DNA of 5,639 nt, from the NCBI GenBank assembly GCA_046706345.1, contig JBJKPL010000131.1, positions 1-5,639 on the forward strand, in the 5' to 3' direction. Origin of the DNA: Sulfidibacterium sp046706345 (lineage in GTDB: Bacteria > Bacteroidota > Bacteroidia > Bacteroidales > F082). The position numbers and the translations under genes are program-made. The notes under the pieces are model-generated. The model had not been told where the DNA came from, ran no database searches, and saw nothing but the letters and a program-made list of their open reading frames with translations. Shown piece by piece: positions 1 through 5,542 of the stretch; positions within the stretch are counted from its first letter, which is position 1, and each line of letters starts with the position of its first letter.

Positions 1-42
1 ATATGATGCTTTTTATGCTGAATTATAGCATTTTAAGATGTA

Positions 43-92
43 ATTCGGGGACCTGTTTTTGGTCATAAAAAAAGTACCCCGAATAGTACCCC
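43..92. repeat. GTACCCC direct repeats and an inverted repeat downstream of tRNA-Lys
   Basis: AGTACCCC occurs twice at 12-nt spacing (73-80 and 85-92). ATTCGGGG at 43-50 is the exact reverse complement of CCCCGAAT at 77-84, with a 26-nt interval that contains a second small stem (GACC 50-53 with GGTC 61-64). The block lies beyond the terminator of the tRNA-Lys gene, on the 3' side of the tRNA. It could be a regulatory or recombinase-binding site or the edge of an integrated element, but no integrase gene is visible, so this is inference. The remaining bases 1-130 are AT-rich and hold no gene that I can support. Confidence 0.4.
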
Positions 93-130
93 TGAAAGTT
101 TAGAAAAATCTGAATTATTATAGGTGAGGG

Positions 131-166
131 AAATAAAAAACCCCTCAATACCAGTGCATTAAGGGG
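131..166 (-). terminator. Intrinsic terminator of tRNA-Lys
   Basis: On the minus strand CCCCTTAAT (166-158) pairs with ATTGAGGGG (149-141) around an 8-nt loop. This gives nine pairs including one G-T, with four G-C pairs at the base, followed directly by TTTTTTATTT (140-131). It is a textbook Rho-independent terminator, 28 nt beyond the mature tRNA 3' end. Read on the plus strand the same hairpin is followed only by a weak CTTTT, so it probably works mainly on the minus strand. Confidence 0.85.
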
Positions 167-194
167 CTTTTGAGTTGATTTGAGAACAAATCTG

Positions 195-267
195 TGATCC
201 GTCCGGGACTTGAACCCGGGACCCTCTGCTTAAAAGGCAGATGCTCTACCGGCTGAGCTAACGAATC
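195..267 (-). tRNA. tRNA-Lys (anticodon TTT)
   Basis: The minus strand folds into a complete 73-nt cloverleaf. The acceptor stem is GATTCGT with ACGGATC (one T-G pair), the D-arm is GCTC/GAGC, and the anticodon arm is TCTGC-CTTTTAA-GCAGA, which places TTT at the anticodon. The variable loop is GGGTC, the T-arm is CCGGG-TTCAAGT-CCCGG, and the discriminator base is A. No CCA is encoded after the discriminator, so CCA must be added after transcription. The TTT anticodon decodes AAA and, by wobble, AAG lysine codons. The gene stands alone, with its own promoter (289-318) and a strong terminator (131-166). Confidence 0.97.
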
Positions 268-288
268 ATTTCCGTTTGTTTTGGAGGC

Positions 289-318
289 GCAAAAGTACAA
301 TTTTTTTTAAGAATCAAA
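289..318 (-). promoter_or_regulatory. Bacteroidota-type promoter of tRNA-Lys
   Basis: On the minus strand TACTTTTGC (297-289) fits the Bacteroides -7 consensus TAnnTTTG. A TTTG (318-315) lies 17 nt upstream, in place of the -33 element. Transcription would start near 284, leaving a 5' leader of about 17 nt before the mature tRNA end at 267. The site begins only 17 nt after the stop codon of the upstream gene on the same strand, and I see no strong terminator in between, so some read-through from that gene is possible. Confidence 0.7.
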
Positions 319-334
319 ACATTTTTTGCGAAAA

Positions 335-949
335 TTACTCAATTAAAATCCCCAGTCCCTGACGCAGTAATTCGGGATATCCTGAGGTACAGTCTACAAT
401 GGTGGAAGCCTCGATATTTCCTGGTCCGCCATCGATCACCAGATCCGTAAGCTGACCATATTCTTCATGGATCAGTTCGGGATCGGTGATATATTCCAGG
501 ATCTCATCGCCGTCGCGGATGGAGGTGGTCACCAGGGGGTGTCCCAACTCAGTGATGATCTCAAGCAGGATGCTGTTGTCGGGGATCCGGATCCCGATGG
601 TTCTCTTCTTGCTCTGGAAAAGTTTCGGCACCTTGTTGTTGGCGTTCAGGATAAAGGTAAAGGGCCCAGGCAGGTTCTTTTTCAACAGTCGAAAAAGGTG
701 GTTCTCAATGGGCATGGTAAATTCCGAGAGCATGCTCAGGTCGCTCACGATGATGGAGAATTCGGCTTTGGCTTTTTGGTGGCCTTTGATCCTGGCAATG
801 CGGTCGAAGGCTTTGCTCTGATAAAGGTCGCAGCCCAGGGCATAAACAGAATCGGTGGGAAAAATAACTACATGCCCCTGGCTCAGAGCCTCTACCACAA
901 AACGGATGTGTCGTGGTGCCGGATTCTCGGGATAGATCTTGAGTAACAT
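335..949 (-). CDS. yciO: YciO/YrdC/Sua5-family protein (threonylcarbamoyl-AMP synthase-like)
   Basis: This 204-residue cytosolic protein is a single YrdC-type domain. It has the N-terminal nucleotide-binding signature PTDSVYALGC (31-40), LPGPFTFIL (93-101), GIRIPDN (119-125), TTSIR (141-145) and STIVDCT (182-188). TsaC/Sua5 enzymes of this fold make threonylcarbamoyl-AMP from threonine, bicarbonate and ATP for t6A37 modification of ANN-decoding tRNAs. Length and the opening YPENP...PTDSxYALGC resemble E. coli YciO more than TsaC, and the KxR-type segment is altered (ARIKGHQKAKAEFS, 52-65). YciO proteins are related to TsaC but are not established replacements for it, so the substrate is uncertain. 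The ATG at 949-947 is the natural start, because homologues begin a few residues before YPENP. There is no clear Shine-Dalgarno. It precedes tRNA-Lys, itself a t6A-type tRNA, but each appears to have its own promoter. Confidence 0.88.
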   Translation of the reverse strand: MLLKIYPENPAPRHIRFVVEALSQGHVVIFPTDSVYALGCDLYQSKAFDRIARIKGHQKAKAEFSIIVSDLSMLSEFTMPIENHLFRLLKKNLPGPFTFILNANNKVPKLFQSKKRTIGIRIPDNSILLEIITELGHPLVTTSIRDGDEILEYITDPELIHEEYGQLTDLVIDGGPGNIEASTIVDCTSGYPELLRQGLGILIE

Positions 950-1008
950 GGCGTTCTGATTTCTTGAGCGAAGATAAGAAAAAACGTGGCGTGAACGGCC
1001 TTTCGGGA

Positions 1009-1027
1009 TAGTTCATAGAGCGAACTA
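1009..1027. repeat. Short inverted repeat upstream of the yciO-like gene
   Basis: TAGTTC (1009-1014) and GAACTA (1022-1027) form a perfect 6-bp inverted repeat around a 7-nt interval. It lies 60-78 nt upstream of the yciO-like start. The 7-mer GAGCGAA occurs three times around it (966-972, 1018-1024, 1032-1038). A weak -7-like site, TATCTTCGC on the minus strand (976-968), is the only promoter candidate I can see for that gene. An operator role is possible but unsupported beyond position. Confidence 0.3.
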
Positions 1028-1059
1028 ACATGAGCGAAAGTGACTTATATTTTTTGGAA

Positions 1060-1114
1060 TTCTTCCTGACAACTGTCTGACCAAAGTTTGACTATCATTT
1101 GACCAGTGTCTGAC
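1060..1114. repeat. Five-unit 11-bp phased TGAC array
   Basis: TGAC occurs at 1067, 1078, 1089, 1100 and 1111, exactly 11 bp apart each time, preceded by C or T (YTGAC). Units 2 and 5 share TGTCTGAC, and units 3 and 4 share TTTGAC. On the minus strand the units read GTCA plus seven variable bases. The array lies between the T-tract of the SRP RNA gene and the start of the yciO-like gene (first base 949). One-turn spacing puts every unit on the same DNA face, as expected for co-operative binding. PhoB/OmpR-type regulators also use 11-bp direct repeats with a TGTCA core, so such a regulator is a reasonable guess. A decayed minisatellite is the alternative. Confidence 0.6.
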
Positions 1115-1120
1115 GATTGT

Positions 1121-1138
1121 AAATAAAAAAAGGGTAAG
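1121..1138 (-). terminator. T-tract terminator of the SRP RNA gene
   Basis: The closing stem of the SRP RNA ends in CTTACCC(T) at 1138-1131 and is followed on the minus strand by TTTTTTATTT (1130-1121). The long terminal helix of the RNA therefore doubles as the hairpin of an intrinsic terminator, which also fixes the RNA 3' end at about 1131. Confidence 0.7.
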
Positions 1139-1229
1139 CTACTTATATCGCACCGCTACAACCGCCTACCCTTGCTCCCTTCCGGGCCTGGGGGAATTCA
1201 GCAGGAGCTGGTCGTATAAGACTTACCCG
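1131..1229 (-). ncRNA. ffs: Signal recognition particle RNA, small bacterial type (4.5S)
   Basis: The minus strand carries the hallmark SRP core CAGGCCCGGAAGGGAGCA (1190-1173), in which a CCC/GGG stem closes a GGAA tetraloop (1183-1180) and the flanking bases form the Ffh-binding symmetric loop. The distal ends pair as GGGTAAG (1228-1222) with CTTACCC (1138-1132), and CTTATA with TATAAG continues the helix, giving a single rod of about 97-99 nt. This is the short form without an Alu domain. It binds Ffh to target membrane and secreted proteins co-translationally to FtsY. A matching promoter lies directly upstream and a T-tract follows, so it is a stand-alone gene. The end positions are accurate to a few bases. 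Confidence 0.93.
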
Positions 1230-1231
1230 CT

Positions 1232-1262
1232 GCAAAATTACAAATCTTTTTCAAGCGGCAAA
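1232..1262 (-). promoter_or_regulatory. Bacteroidota-type promoter of ffs
   Basis: On the minus strand TAATTTTGC (1240-1232) matches the TAnnTTTG -7 element, and TTTG (1262-1259) sits 18 nt upstream as the -33 element. The start would fall at about 1228-1229, which agrees with the first base of the SRP RNA helix predicted independently from pairing. The site is divergent from the plus-strand operon that begins at 1308. Confidence 0.75.
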
Positions 1263-1291
1263 GTTTTATTTTTATATTTACATCATCATTC

Positions 1292-1306
1292 ATTAAAGTC
1301 TTTAAT
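1292..1306. promoter_or_regulatory. Perfect 15-bp palindrome next to the operon start codon
   Basis: ATTAAAG (1292-1298), a single central T, and CTTTAAT (1300-1306) form a perfect inverted repeat that ends one base before the ATG at 1308. As DNA it could be a dimeric repressor site, and as RNA it could fold as a 6-bp stem with a 3-nt loop over the ribosome-loading region. No Shine-Dalgarno is present here. The only promoter-like string on this strand, TATATTTAC (1273-1281), differs from TAnnTTTG at one position and has no good -33 partner, so the operon promoter remains uncertain. Confidence 0.35.
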
Positions 1307-1307
1307 C

Positions 1308-1829
1308 ATGGAACAAAAGTCAACTTTTTCTAATGCGATGCAATTCGGTCTGCTGACAGGCCTGGCACTGATCGTGTTCACCCTCATCCTTTTTCTGGCG
1401 GGTACCGGGGATAAATCTCCCATCCACTGGGCTAGCCTGGTGATCTATTTCGGTATGATGTTCTGGGGCGTTACCAACATCCGCGACCGCCAGCTGGAGG
1501 GCGTGATGAACTATGGAAAAGCTTTCGGTACCGGTTTCTGGATTACCCTCTTTACTGCTATTCTGGTCGGAATTTTTATGTTTTTCTACATGAAATATAT
1601 CGATACCGGTGCAGTAGGACGCGCTGTAACGGCTGCTGAGAACAACATTCTGCAGAAGAATCCCAACATCAGCGATGCGGATCTCGATAAAGCCCTCAGC
1701 ATGGTGAAAGCCTTCTCAAACCCCGTGATGAGCGCCATTATGCAATTTATTGGCAACGTCATCATCCGTTCGGTTTTTTCACTGATTATTGCAATTTTTG
1801 CCAAACGCGAAGACAAGACCATCGCGTAG
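1308..1829 (+). CDS. DUF4199 family membrane protein
   Basis: This 173-residue integral membrane protein has four predicted hydrophobic helices at about residues 12-31, 39-58, 75-95 and 140-165. A soluble loop (about 97-138) between helices 3 and 4 is rich in Asp, Asn and Ala. The polar stretch NIRDRQLEGVMNYGKAFGTG (57-76), between helices 2 and 3, resembles the conserved central part of DUF4199 proteins, a Bacteroidota-centred family of unknown function. There is no cleavable signal peptide; helix 1 would act as an anchor. It is the first gene of the cluster, 13 nt before a GT2 glycosyltransferase whose C-terminus is also membrane-bound. That pairing, which I recall from other Bacteroidota, suggests but does not show a partnership in lipid-linked sugar metabolism. 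The ATG at 1308 is preceded by a palindrome instead of a Shine-Dalgarno. Confidence 0.85.
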   Translation: MEQKSTFSNAMQFGLLTGLALIVFTLILFLAGTGDKSPIHWASLVIYFGMMFWGVTNIRDRQLEGVMNYGKAFGTGFWITLFTAILVGIFMFFYMKYIDTGAVGRAVTAAENNILQKNPNISDADLDKALSMVKAFSNPVMSAIMQFIGNVIIRSVFSLIIAIFAKREDKTIA

Positions 1830-1842
1830 GAAAAAATTAGCC

Positions 1843-2796
1843 ATGGATATTTCGGTTGTAGTTCCGTTATATAACGAAGAAGAATCATTAAAAGAGTTGA
1901 ATGATTGGATTTTGCGTGTGCTGAAATCCAATCATTTTACTTTTGAAATTGTATATGTCGATGACGGCTCGTCCGATCATTCCTGGGAACTTATTGAAAC
2001 TTTTGCCGCTGCCGAGCCAGGCATTAAAGGCATTCGTTTTTTGAGGAATTATGGGAAGTCGGCGGCCCTGTGCGAAGGGTTTAAACTGGTTTCCGGCGAC
2101 GTGGTCATCACCATGGATGCGGATATGCAGGACAGCCCGGACGAAATCCCCGAACTCTACCGGATGGTTCGCGAAGAGGGGTTCGACATGGTGTCGGGAT
2201 GGAAGAAAAAACGCCACGATCCCATCACCAAGACCATCCCTTCGAAGTTTTTCAACTTTACCACCCGGATGCTTTCAGGAATCAAGCTCCACGATTTCAA
2301 TTGCGGACTGAAAGCCTACCGCTGCGATGTGGTGAAATCCATCGAAGTCTACGGCGAAATGCACCGCTACATCCCGGTGATCGCCAAATGGGCCGGATTC
2401 CGCAACATCGGCGAGAAAGTGGTCCAGCACCGCAGACGGAAGTATGGCGTCACCAAATTTGGTGCCGACCGTTTTGTGAAAGGCTATCTTGATTTGCTGA
2501 CGATCACTTTTACTTCGCGGTTTCTGCAGCGGCCGATGCATTTCTTTGGCGCCATGGGCTCGCTGCTGTTCCTCATCGGTTTCGGCATCGCCGGCTATCT
2601 GGCCTATGGGAAAATTTTTCTGGATGCCTATCATATGACCGAAAGGCCGTTGTTTTATTTTGGCCTGTTGGCGATGATCCTGGGTACCCAGCTTTTCGTG
2701 GCCGGTTTCCTGGGTGAGTTGATCAGTTTTAATTCCGCCGATCGAGACAAACACATCATAAAAAGCCGTCTTGGATGTGGCGATAAAAAGGATTAG
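1843..2796 (+). CDS. GT2 polyprenyl-phosphate glycosyltransferase (DPM1/GtrB-like)
   Basis: This 317-residue enzyme has an N-terminal GT-A domain and two C-terminal membrane helices (about 234-256 and 268-292). Visible motifs are VVVPLYNEEESL (5-16), DDGSSD (40-45), the metal-binding DAD within DADMQDSPDEIP (92-103), NCGLKAYR (153-160) and RRRKYGVTKF (197-206). Enzymes of this type move a sugar from a nucleotide donor to a polyprenyl phosphate at the inner membrane face, making a lipid-linked donor for use outside the cytoplasm. The donor cannot be read from sequence. The downstream GDP-heptose genes make a heptose possible, while glucose or mannose are the commoner cases. I chose ATG 1843 over the upstream in-frame ATG at 1789, because the latter overlaps the previous gene by 41 nt and adds a basic, non-conserved tail, whereas MDISVVVPLYNE is the usual family opening. 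Confidence 0.9.
   Translation: MDISVVVPLYNEEESLKELNDWILRVLKSNHFTFEIVYVDDGSSDHSWELIETFAAAEPGIKGIRFLRNYGKSAALCEGFKLVSGDVVITMDADMQDSPDEIPELYRMVREEGFDMVSGWKKKRHDPITKTIPSKFFNFTTRMLSGIKLHDFNCGLKAYRCDVVKSIEVYGEMHRYIPVIAKWAGFRNIGEKVVQHRRRKYGVTKFGADRFVKGYLDLLTITFTSRFLQRPMHFFGAMGSLLFLIGFGIAGYLAYGKIFLDAYHMTERPLFYFGLLAMILGTQLFVAGFLGELISFNSADRDKHIIKSRLGCGDKKD
2788..2792 (+). promoter_or_regulatory. Shine-Dalgarno that decides a GTG start
   Basis: AAGGA lies 5 nt before the GTG at 2798 and inside the end of the GT2 gene. It supports GTG 2798 over the in-frame TTG 2771 and GTG 2777, which have no such site and add residues unlike the family opening KIVILGSAYPLRGG. No ATG is available in this stretch. Confidence 0.6.
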
Positions 2797-2797
2797 T

Positions 2798-3955
2798 GTG
2801 GGTAAGAAAATTGTGATCCTGGGTTCTGCCTACCCCTTGCGTGGAGGCCTGGCGGCGTATAATGAACGCCTGGCCAGAGAGTTCCAGCGTGAAGGGCACC
2901 AGGTGACCCTGATCACTTTCAGCCTGCAATATCCTTCCATTTTATTTCCAGGCAAAAGCCAGTATTCAGAAGAACCGGCCCCCGGTGACCTCGACATCAG
3001 GGTAAAAGTCAATTCGGTCAATCCCCTGAACTGGATCCGGACAAGCCGGTATATCCGGCATTTGCAACCCGACATCCTGATCATCAAATACTGGTTGCCC
3101 TTTATGGCGCCCTGCTTCGGGACCATTGCCCGTAAAGTCAAAAAGAACCGGCATACCCGGGTGATCACCATTCTTGACAACATCATTCCGCACGAAAAGC
3201 GCATGGCCGACCGGGTTTTATCCCGTTATTTCGTTAAACCGGTGGATGCCTTTGTGGCGATGACCGATTCCGTGCTACAGGATCTCACCCTTTTTGATAC
3301 CCGTAAACCCCGGGTTTTATCTCCCCATCCGCTGTATGACCATTTTGGGAACATCGAATCGCGACAAGCCGCGCTGGAGAAATTAAATCTCGACCCTCAG
3401 GCGAAATATTTGCTTTTTTTTGGTTTCATTCGCGAATATAAGGGATTGGACTTGTTGCTGAGAGCCATGGCTGAACCCGCGATTAAAGATTCCGATATCC
3501 GGCTTATTGTGGCCGGGGAGTTTTATACTGACAGCAAACCCTATCTGGATTTGATCCGGAAGCTGAAGTTGGAAGAAAAGGTGATCCTTCATACCCGTTT
3601 TATTACCGATTCGGAAGTGGCACCCTATTTTAATGCCGCAGATCTCATCGTACAGCCTTACAAGACGGCTACCCAAAGTGGAGTAACCCAGATTGCCTAT
3701 CATTTTGAAAAGCCGATGATCGTCACCCGTGTGGGCGGACTGCCGGAAATTGTTCCCGACGGGAAGGTTGGTTTTGTCGTTGATCCGGATCCGGCTTCCA
3801 TTGCCCGGGCCATCGTCGCTTTTTTTGATCCGGCCAACACCGTTGACTTCCTGGCCAACCTGAAGAAAGAAAAACAAAAATATTTATGGCCGGTGATGAC
3901 TGCCCGGATTCTCGAATTATACACAAAACTGAACGCAAATGTTGTACAGAAGTAA
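2798..3955 (+). CDS. GT4-family glycosyltransferase
   Basis: This 385-residue protein has the GT-B fold of two Rossmann domains. The N-terminal acceptor domain opens KIVILGSAYPLRGGLAAYN (4-22), with the glycine-rich loop typical of GT4. The C-terminal donor domain begins near LLFFGFIREYKGLDLLLRAM (205-224) and continues through VAGEFY (238-243), RFI (267-269) and DLIVQPY (282-288) to VGGLPEIV (312-319). The usual E-x7-E pair is not obvious; QSGVTQIAYHFEKP (293-306) occupies that place, as in a GT4 subgroup whose sugar-nucleotide contacts differ. It has no membrane helix and should be cytosolic or peripheral. It starts one base after the GT2 stop and its end overlaps hddA by 17 nt, so translation is probably coupled. 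A role as the transferase that uses the heptose made by its neighbours is inference. Confidence 0.88.
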   Translation: MGKKIVILGSAYPLRGGLAAYNERLAREFQREGHQVTLITFSLQYPSILFPGKSQYSEEPAPGDLDIRVKVNSVNPLNWIRTSRYIRHLQPDILIIKYWLPFMAPCFGTIARKVKKNRHTRVITILDNIIPHEKRMADRVLSRYFVKPVDAFVAMTDSVLQDLTLFDTRKPRVLSPHPLYDHFGNIESRQAALEKLNLDPQAKYLLFFGFIREYKGLDLLLRAMAEPAIKDSDIRLIVAGEFYTDSKPYLDLIRKLKLEEKVILHTRFITDSEVAPYFNAADLIVQPYKTATQSGVTQIAYHFEKPMIVTRVGGLPEIVPDGKVGFVVDPDPASIARAIVAFFDPANTVDFLANLKKEKQKYLWPVMTARILELYTKLNANVVQK

Positions 3956-4961
3956 AGCACCGCTCCGTATCGGACTGGCCGGCGGGGGCACTGACGTTTC
4001 TCCCTATTCGGATCTGTATGGTGGAAGGATCCTGAATGCCACCATCAATCTGTATGCTTATGCTACCCTTTCTCCGCGTACAGACGGTAAGATCCGGTTT
4101 CATCTGGATGACCGTCAGGAGTTCCTCGAGATGAAGTCAGCGGAAATCCTTGAAATTGATGGAAAACAGGATCTGCTCAAGGGGATCTACAACCGCATTG
4201 TCCGCAGTTTTACCGGAAAACCGCTTTCTTTTGATCTGTACACTTATGTGGATGCTCCGGCAGGCAGTGGCCTGGGAACCTCGTCCACGCTGGTGGTCGC
4301 GGTACTGGGTGCTTTTGTGGAATGGCTTAAACTGCCGCTGGGTGAATATGATATTGCCCGGCTTGCCTATGAGATCGAACGCGTCGATCTGGGGATGGCG
4401 GGAGGAAAGCAGGATCAGTATGCCGCTACATTTGGCGGCGTGAATTTCATGGAGTTCTTTGGGGATGATAAAGTGATTGTCAATCCGCTTAGGATCCATA
4501 GCCGCATTCTGAATGAGCTGGCTTACAACCTCGTGCTTTTTTATACCGAAACCAGCCGGCTTTCGGCTGCTATCATCAGCGAGCAGCAAAAAAACGTAAA
4601 GAGTAAAAATCAAAAGAGCATTGAAGCCATGCATCAGCTGAAAGAGCAGGCTTCCCGGATGAAGGAAGCCTTGTTGAAAGGGGAGCTCGACCAGATCGGC
4701 CAGATCCTGGATTTTGGCTGGCAGCATAAGAAGGTGATGGCGCAGGGTATCTCGAACCAGGAAATCGATGCTTACTATGAAGTAGCAAAACAAGCCGGAG
4801 CCTCCGGAGGAAAAATTTCAGGCGCCGGAGGCGGGGGATTTATGTTTTTTTATTGCCCCGACAATCACCGGAACCAGGTGATCAAAGCCCTGGAAAATGT
4901 GGGAGGACAGGTAAAACGTTATGAATTTACACAACAAGGTCTGATGACCTGGAGTTATTAA
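3939..4961 (+). CDS. hddA: D-glycero-alpha-D-manno-heptose-7-phosphate kinase (GHMP family)
   Basis: This 340-residue cytosolic kinase belongs to the GHMP superfamily. The three signatures are present: PLRIGLAGGGTDVSPYSDLY (8-27) at the substrate end, the ATP loop PAGSGLGTSST (107-117), and the C-terminal GASGGKISGAGGGG (287-300). GGKQDQYAATFGG (155-167) is the catalytic-region motif of the sugar kinase subgroup that includes HddA and fucokinase-like enzymes. HddA phosphorylates C1 of D-glycero-D-manno-heptose 7-phosphate to give the alpha 1,7-bisphosphate. The neighbours gmhA and hddC make the heptose assignment much safer than the sequence alone would. The LAGGGTDVSPYSD opening is typical of this group, with the ATG only five codons upstream of KAP. 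Its first 17 nt overlap the GT4 gene in another frame, and gmhA follows after 11 nt. Confidence 0.9.
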   Translation: MLYRSKAPLRIGLAGGGTDVSPYSDLYGGRILNATINLYAYATLSPRTDGKIRFHLDDRQEFLEMKSAEILEIDGKQDLLKGIYNRIVRSFTGKPLSFDLYTYVDAPAGSGLGTSSTLVVAVLGAFVEWLKLPLGEYDIARLAYEIERVDLGMAGGKQDQYAATFGGVNFMEFFGDDKVIVNPLRIHSRILNELAYNLVLFYTETSRLSAAIISEQQKNVKSKNQKSIEAMHQLKEQASRMKEALLKGELDQIGQILDFGWQHKKVMAQGISNQEIDAYYEVAKQAGASGGKISGAGGGGFMFFYCPDNHRNQVIKALENVGGQVKRYEFTQQGLMTWSY

Positions 4962-4972
4962 TTTCGAAGATC

Positions 4973-5542
4973 ATGATCAAAGACAGAATACAACAATCCA
5001 TCGAGGTGAAAAAGCAGATGCTGGAAGAAGAGCCTTTGCTGAAAGTAATTGAAGCGGTAGCCCGGGAAATGATCCGGGCGCTGACAGCGGACGGAAAAGT
5101 GCTTTTCTGCGGTAACGGCGGAAGTGCGGCCGATGCCCAGCACCTGGCAGCAGAGCTTTCCGGACGGTATTATTACGATCGTCCGCCGTTGTTTGCTGAG
5201 GCACTGCATGTGAATACCTCTTATCTCACCGCCGTTGCCAACGATTACAGTTATGATGATATTTATGCAAGGTTAACGGAATCCAAGGGACGCAAGGGCG
5301 ATGTGCTGGTGGGAATTTCCACTTCGGGAAACTCCGAAAATGTGATCCGGGCCTTTCAATATGCCCGGAAACACGGCATTGTCACCGTTGCCCTGACCGG
5401 AGCCACCGGCGGGAAAATGAAAGACGCAGCGGATTATCTGATCAATGTCCCGTCACAGGATACCCCGAGGATCCAGGAATCCCATATTTTGGTGGGACAT
5501 ATTATTTGCGAGATCGTCGAATCTGAAATGTTTCCCAGATGA
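4973..5542 (+). CDS. gmhA: Sedoheptulose-7-phosphate isomerase (phosphoheptose isomerase)
   Basis: This 189-residue SIS-domain enzyme converts sedoheptulose 7-phosphate to D-glycero-D-manno-heptose 7-phosphate, the first committed step of bacterial heptose synthesis. CGNGGSAADAQHLAAELSGR (46-65), GISTSGNS (114-121) and DTPRIQESHILVGH (163-176) are the family blocks. The metal and catalytic residues known from E. coli GmhA (His61, Glu65, Gln172, His180) appear here as His57, Glu61, Gln168 and His176, so the enzyme looks intact. Family members are about 190 residues and act as cytosolic tetramers. The gene lies 11 nt after hddA, and its TGA stop overlaps the ATG of hddC in an ATGA, which implies translational coupling. 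Presence with hddA and hddC points to the GDP-heptose branch, not the ADP-heptose (HldE) branch. Confidence 0.95.
   Translation: MIKDRIQQSIEVKKQMLEEEPLLKVIEAVAREMIRALTADGKVLFCGNGGSAADAQHLAAELSGRYYYDRPPLFAEALHVNTSYLTAVANDYSYDDIYARLTESKGRKGDVLVGISTSGNSENVIRAFQYARKHGIVTVALTGATGGKMKDAADYLINVPSQDTPRIQESHILVGHIICEIVESEMFPR

Noticed and set aside
13..66. 17-codon minus-strand frame as a gene or integrase start
   Set aside because: Too short and without family similarity; kept only as part of the repeat finding.
467..946. Open frame of 159 codons on the plus strand
   Set aside because: It lies wholly opposite the YciO-family gene, shows no recognisable motif, and the minus-strand product has clear family signatures.
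705..1031. Minus-strand frame of 108 codons across the yciO upstream region
   Set aside because: Mostly inside the YciO-family gene in another frame, with composition typical of a shadow frame.
1060..1114. CRISPR array
   Set aside because: The 11-bp units have only a 4-5 base conserved core and no spacers of the expected 25-40 bp; this is a phased motif, not a CRISPR.
1789..1842. Upstream in-frame start for the GT2 protein
   Set aside because: It would overlap the DUF4199 gene by 41 nt and adds an 18-residue basic tail that is not part of the family; ATG 1843 gives the normal opening.
4137..4793. Long minus-strand frame of 218 codons opposite hddA
   Set aside because: It is antisense to a gene with all three GHMP motifs, has no motif of its own, and has no start-region signals.
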